Positions 5,968-7,661 of a stretch of DNA of 7,661 nucleotides are shown piece by piece. Made by a program: the position numbers and the translations under genes. Origin of the DNA: Oscillospiraceae bacterium. GTDB taxonomy: Bacteria > Bacillota > Clostridia > Oscillospirales > Ruminococcaceae. The notes beneath the pieces were generated by a model. The model was given only the letters and a program-made list of their open reading frames with translations. It had not been told where the DNA came from and made no database searches. The stretch lies in assembly GCA_900768675.1 (NCBI GenBank), contig CAAGDT010000079.1, positions 1 through 7,661 of the forward strand, given 5' to 3'. How positions within the stretch are numbered: the first letter of the stretch is position 1; every line of letters starts with the position of its first letter.

Positions 5968-5979
5968 ATGGTCATAAAA

Positions 5980-7661
5980 ATGGCAAAGCTTATGCTTGGC
6001 AATCAGGCTGTTGCCCGTGGTCTTTACGAAGCGGGCGTACAGGTCGTTTCAAGCTATCCCGGAACACCCAGTACCGAAATTACCGAGGCTGCTTCGGGCT
6101 ACAACAAGGAAGAAATGTATTCGGAATGGGCGCCTAACGAGAAGGTAGCCTGCGAGGTTGCAATCGGCGCTTCAATTGCAGGAAAAAGAGCCTTTTGCGC
6201 TATGAAGCACGTTGGTCTTAACGTAGCGGCAGACCCGCTTTACACCGCCTCCTACACAGGAGTTAACGGCGGTCTTGTGGTTGCGGTTGCGGACGACCAG
6301 GGCATGCACTCCTCCCAGAACGAGCAGGACTCCCGCAATCACGCAAAGGGCGCAAAGCTTCCTATGCTTGAGCCTGCGGATTCGGGGGAATGTAAGGAGT
6401 TTACAAAAATCGCTTATGATATTTCGGAGCAGTTCGATACCCCCGTTCTTCTCCGCCTTTCAACAAGAGTAGCTCACTCACAGAGCGCTGTTGAAACAGA
6501 GGACAGAACGGAACATTCAAAGCCCTACGAGAAAAACCCCTCAAAGTACATAATGACTCCCGCAAACGCAAAGGGAAGACACGTTTTCGTTGAGGAGAGA
6601 ATGAAAAAGCTTACGGAATACGCTGAAACCTCTCCGCTGAATAAGGTTGAGATGTTCGGGGACGAGATAGGCGTTATTACCTGCGGCGCTGCCTACCAGT
6701 ACGCAAGAGAAGCCCTGGGCGAAAGGGCAAGCTATCTTAAGCTTGGTATGGTAAACCCCCTGCCCGTAAAGCTTATAAAGGAATTTGCCGCAAAGGTAAA
6801 GCGCCTTTACGTTATTGAGGAGCTTGACGACGTAATTGAAACCCACTGCCGCAAAATCGGTCTTAACCCCGTAGGCAAGGAGCTTTTCACACTTCTCGGC
6901 GAGTACTCCCAGACAATGATACGCTCAAAAATCCTCGGAATACAGCCCGAATATAACGAGCTTTCGGACGTTATCCCCGTAAGACCTCCCGTTATGTGTG
7001 CAGGCTGTCCCCATAGAGGAGTTTTCTATACCTTAAAGAAGCTGGGCGTTTTCGTAAGCGGCGATATAGGCTGCTACACCCTCGGCTCTGCCGCACCTCT
7101 CGGCGCTATGGATACAACAATCTGCATGGGCGCTTCAATCAGCGGACTTCACGGCTTCAACAAGGCTATGAAGGGCGAATATGAGGGCAAGGCGGTTGCG
7201 GTTATCGGCGACTCGACCTTTATCCATTCGGGTATCACGGGACTTATTGATATTGCCTACAACGGCACAAATTCCACCGTTCTTATCCTTGACAACAGTA
7301 TTACCGGCATGACGGGACATCAGAACAACCCCGCAAACGGAAAGAATATCTACGGCGACCCCGCTGCGGCGGTTGACCTTGAAGCTCTTTGCAGGGCAGT
7401 AGGCATTGACAGGGTAACTGTTGTTGACCCGGCAGACCTTGCAGCGCTTGAAACTGTTATAAAGACAGAGCTTGAAGCGAAAGCCCCCTCTGTTATAATC
7501 TGCCGCAGACCTTGTGCGCTTTTAAAGAGCGTAAAGCACAAGCCCTCCTTCAGCATTTCCGAGGATAAGTGCAAGGGCTGCAAGATGTGCATGAAAATCG
7601 GCTGTCCCGCTATTTCAATCAGCGGCGGAAAAGCGAAAATCGACAATACTCTCTGCGTAGG
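5980..7661 (+). CDS. iorA: Indolepyruvate:ferredoxin oxidoreductase, alpha subunit (partial, runs off right edge)
   Basis: 560 complete residues are visible with no stop. The family is about 580-600 residues, so only the extreme C-terminus is missing. The N-terminal pyruvate-oxidoreductase-like domain opens with MAKLMLGNQAVARGLYEAGV and has SSYPGTPSTEI (24-34). The TPP-binding half contains CAGCPHRG (340-347), GDIGCYTLG (361-369), GDSTFIHSG (410-418) and LDNSITGMTGHQ (437-448). A C-terminal ferredoxin domain carries the first 4Fe-4S motif, Cys531, Cys534, Cys537 and Cys542-Pro, and the second cluster begins at Cys559 where the window ends. With the beta subunit IorB, expected just downstream, the enzyme oxidatively decarboxylates aryl pyruvates such as indolepyruvate to aryl-acetyl-CoA and reduces ferredoxin in the cytoplasm. 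It is oxygen-sensitive, which fits an anaerobe. It has its own promoter and a roughly 120-base leader. Arginine is coded by AGA, AGG, CGC and CGT and never by CGG, unlike the neighbouring genes, which suggests higher expression. Confidence 0.97.
   Translation, partial: MAKLMLGNQAVARGLYEAGVQVVSSYPGTPSTEITEAASGYNKEEMYSEWAPNEKVACEVAIGASIAGKRAFCAMKHVGLNVAADPLYTASYTGVNGGLVVAVADDQGMHSSQNEQDSRNHAKGAKLPMLEPADSGECKEFTKIAYDISEQFDTPVLLRLSTRVAHSQSAVETEDRTEHSKPYEKNPSKYIMTPANAKGRHVFVEERMKKLTEYAETSPLNKVEMFGDEIGVITCGAAYQYAREALGERASYLKLGMVNPLPVKLIKEFAAKVKRLYVIEELDDVIETHCRKIGLNPVGKELFTLLGEYSQTMIRSKILGIQPEYNELSDVIPVRPPVMCAGCPHRGVFYTLKKLGVFVSGDIGCYTLGSAAPLGAMDTTICMGASISGLHGFNKAMKGEYEGKAVAVIGDSTFIHSGITGLIDIAYNGTNSTVLILDNSITGMTGHQNNPANGKNIYGDPAAAVDLEALCRAVGIDRVTVVDPADLAALETVIKTELEAKAPSVIICRRPCALLKSVKHKPSFSISEDKCKGCKMCMKIGCPAISISGGKAKIDNTLCV

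Overview
This window looks like ordinary chromosomal DNA from a low-oxygen Gram-positive bacterium of the class Clostridia, most likely a Ruminococcaceae/Oscillospiraceae relative. That placement is an inference. It rests on the gene set (DegV, a DUF3343 protein beside a class V aminotransferase, an HI0933/BaiN-type flavoprotein and an indolepyruvate:ferredoxin oxidoreductase), on the AGAAAGGA-like ribosome binding sites, on consensus sigma-A promoters, and on a base composition near 50% GC with mixed ATA/AGG/AAG codon use. I found no mobile element, CRISPR array, rRNA or tRNA.

Layout. Minus strand, 1-1738: a CorC/CNNM-type membrane CBS protein, followed through an ATGA overlap by an NfeD-like membrane protein that runs off the left edge. 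They share a good promoter at 1782-1810. The divergent spacer (1739-1983) also holds a perfect-consensus promoter for a plus-strand degV gene (1984-2877), which ends in a clear intrinsic terminator. Next comes a two-gene unit: a 71-aa DUF3343 putative sulfur/selenium-carrier-like protein (3009-3224) and, 18 bases on, a cysteine desulfurase-like aminotransferase (3243-4382). It is closed by a strong terminator. A monocistronic flavoprotein gene (4537-5772) follows with its own promoter. It is followed by an interesting 207-base spacer with near-identical direct repeats, an extended -10 promoter and a structured leader. The last gene is iorA (5980 to the right edge), almost complete and cut inside its C-terminal ferredoxin domain.

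How the genes fit together. No single pathway links them. IorA, with an expected IorB beyond the edge, oxidises aryl pyruvates from aromatic amino acids and reduces ferredoxin. The DUF3343/aminotransferase pair probably handles sulfur or selenium. DegV binds fatty acids. CorC and NfeD are membrane proteins. The most interesting items are the DUF3343-desulfurase pair, the GTAA-CTTTGC-TAAA motif shared by the degV and iorA upstream regions, and the mutually exclusive hairpins in the iorA leader. I see no convincing new system here.
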